The notes beneath the pieces were generated by a model. It saw nothing but the letters and a program-made list of their open reading frames with translations, was not told the origin of the DNA and did no database searches. Positions 62,818 through 64,000 of a stretch of DNA of 64,000 nt are shown here, one piece after another. Numbering within the stretch: the stretch's first letter is position 1; each line of letters opens with the position of its first letter. The translations under genes were made by a program, and so were the position numbers. Source of the DNA: DASUFF01 sp036274695 (GTDB lineage Bacteria > UBA10199 > JACPAL01 > GCA-016699445); contig DASUFF010000141.1 in assembly GCA_036274695.1 (NCBI GenBank), positions 1 through 64,000 of the forward strand, given 5' to 3'.

Positions 62818-64000
62818 ATGAAAAATCCGTGCCGCAGAGATAACGGCCCAACGAAACGCGCTCGGGCGGCGGACGGGGATTATCGGGCCTCGTCCTCTCC
62901 AGTTGGTAGACGATCTCGAAGTCCTTCAAACGCCGCCCTTCGGCCGCTTCGCGATTCCATTGATAACAAAGATACCAGGCGAAATAGGGGCGAAGGGCGG
63001 GGTCGTCCCACACATTGGTCATGTACTTCGTCCATCGAAAATCCTTGTAGTCGGAGGGGACGTCCTTGGGCCGTTCCCATCGGATTTTTTGTCCCCAATG
63101 AAAGAGATCCACCGAGGATCCGTCTTCCAACCGTCCGGGGATGACGTACCAGCCGTCGACCACCTTGGGCGCGATGAACATCACCCAGCCCTGATTCAAG
63201 GCGAGGAGCCGGGCTGGCGCCCAAAGGACGCTGTTTCGCAACGGCAGCGGGAAGACCGTGCCCAGGTTCCAGAGAAAGACCATCAGAAGACAGTAAAGGG
63301 CGAAAAGGCGGGCGGGAAGAGGCAGAGGATCCACGGGCGTCGGCCGCTCGGCGACGGTCTCCCTTCCTTTCCCCCAAAAGGAGCCCGGTAGAAAGGGAAG
63401 GATGGCGGCCGTGCTGATCCACGGAAAGAGTCCCAGGGAAAGGAAGGATCCGAGGCTTGCCTGAAAGACGACGAAGGCGGCGACCGTCGCGATTCTCAGC
63501 CGCGGCGTTCGGAAGGTCGCGAGGAGCAGCAGGGGGCCGGCGAGCTCGAAGATGAGCGTCGCATAGGAAAGTCCCCGCATGAGTCGGGGAAAGTGCAGAA
63601 GCGCGGCGCCCAAAGGGCGCGCGTAAGTGTCCAGGGCGACGGCATAGTAGACGGCCGAGCCGTCTTGCCACGAAGGATCCTTGGCCTTGAGGAGGCCGGT
63701 GAAGACGTAAACGATGACGACTTGCAGCAGGAGGGCCGCCGTGCCGATCGAAACGATCTCATTTCCGGGCGTGCGCGCGCGGGAAGTCCGGGCGTCCATC
63801 GAATACCGAAGTCCCCACGGCAGGAACATTCCCCAAAACACCAGCAGCCTTAAGAAGAGATCGCCTCCGTAGAGGACGTAACCGTTGCGGTGATGCAGGG
63901 AGACTAAGAAAACCCACGAAACCACGGAGGCGACGCGTGTCCACCGGCCGGCCAAGAGGAGAAGGGCGAAGCCCCCCGCCAGGGTGAATAAGACCGCCTC
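62813..64000 (-). CDS. HTTM (gamma-carboxylase-like) membrane protein, 5' partial
   Basis: The frame is open to the right window edge, so the N-terminus is missing. About six or more hydrophobic helices and a C-terminal soluble part with 'WVMFIAPKVVDGWYVIPGRLEDGSSVDLFHWGQKIRWERPKDVPSDYKDFRWTKYMTNVW'. The HTTM/vitamin-K-dependent-carboxylase-like layout is clear ('DGSAVYYAVALDTYARPLG'). In bacteria the role of these proteins is unknown. At least 395 residues lie in the window. Confidence 0.85.
   Translation of the reverse strand, partial: EAVLFTLAGGFALLLLAGRWTRVASVVSWVFLVSLHHRNGYVLYGGDLFLRLLVFWGMFLPWGLRYSMDARTSRARTPGNEIVSIGTAALLLQVVIVYVFTGLLKAKDPSWQDGSAVYYAVALDTYARPLGAALLHFPRLMRGLSYATLIFELAGPLLLLATFRTPRLRIATVAAFVVFQASLGSFLSLGLFPWISTAAILPFLPGSFWGKGRETVAERPTPVDPLPLPARLFALYCLLMVFLWNLGTVFPLPLRNSVLWAPARLLALNQGWVMFIAPKVVDGWYVIPGRLEDGSSVDLFHWGQKIRWERPKDVPSDYKDFRWTKYMTNVWDDPALRPYFAWYLCYQWNREAAEGRRLKDFEIVYQLERTRPDNPRPPPERVSLGRYLCGTDFSF

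Noticed and set aside
1..64000. CRISPR array, prophage, insertion sequence or tRNA/rRNA gene
   Set aside because: No regularly spaced repeats, transposase or integrase frames, or recognisable RNA genes were seen by reading; structured RNAs cannot be excluded without a covariance search.

Overview
The window looks like a chromosomal segment of a Gram-negative, high-G+C bacterium with a respiratory, facultatively microaerobic or denitrifying lifestyle. Outer-membrane barrels, lipoproteins with lipoboxes, cbb3-type oxidase genes, an NnrS protein and a delta-60-repeat protein suggest a former 'Deltaproteobacteria' lineage or a related candidate phylum. The exact taxon cannot be fixed from the sequence alone. 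No rRNA, tRNA, CRISPR array, transposase or prophage was recognised.

Layout. 1-2.5 kb: end of a delta-60 repeat protein, a patatin-like lipase and a PAP2 phosphatase. 2.5-14 kb: ftsH, an L,D-transpeptidase, two universal stress proteins (Usp), a MacB-like ABC/HlyD export operon, a DUF302 protein, small lipoproteins and a CxxCH protein. 14-21.3 kb: one tightly overlapping minus-strand operon (Usp, small membrane protein, phosphoribosyltransferase-hydrolase fusion, acetyl-CoA-synthetase-like ligase, E1 alpha, E1 beta, stand-alone lipoyl protein, E2 catalytic domain, acyl carrier protein). 21.4-25 kb: ZnuBC-like metal transporter, an APH/P-loop kinase fusion and an acyltransferase. 25-32 kb: a signalling block of two kinases, two response regulators, a Crp/Fnr regulator, an SDR and a third kinase. 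32-36.2 kb: P-type ATPase and hipBA with three identical operators. 36.2-44.9 kb: ion channel, AmrS radical SAM enzyme, a broken copper nitrite reductase gene, nnrS, Hsp20, a B12-dependent ribonucleotide reductase and another Usp. 44.7-49.7 kb: divergent small membrane genes and a cytochrome c/ccoNO respiratory operon. 49.8-54.5 kb: EF-G, an outer-membrane barrel and an acyl-CoA ligase. 54.5-58.8 kb: a compositionally different accessory block with a caspase-like/thioredoxin/barrel fusion protein, a HEAT-repeat gene and its decayed duplicate flanking a BrnTA toxin-antitoxin module. 58.8-64 kb: ndk, sucDC, a secreted nuclease, a FecR-like lipoprotein and an HTTM protein cut by the window edge.

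The main non-obvious signal is regulatory. Fifteen near-identical palindromes, (A/C)TGAY-N4-RTCA(T/G), sit in front of stress and respiration genes from 4 to 45 kb. In most cases a plausible -10 element lies where a class II Crp/Fnr-type activator would need it, and several of these promoters appear to give leaderless or nearly leaderless mRNAs. The Crp/Fnr protein encoded at 28372-29010 is the obvious candidate regulator. The gene set (four Usp, Hsp20, FtsH, nirK remnant, NnrS, cbb3 oxidase) reads as a hypoxia/nitric-oxide/dormancy regulon.

Other notable points are the split E2 with its own ACP, an in-frame stop in nirK, the caspase-thioredoxin-barrel protein, and the ndk fragment next to brnTA. 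Starts were chosen by eye from Shine-Dalgarno sites, overlaps and family N-termini; no searches were run.
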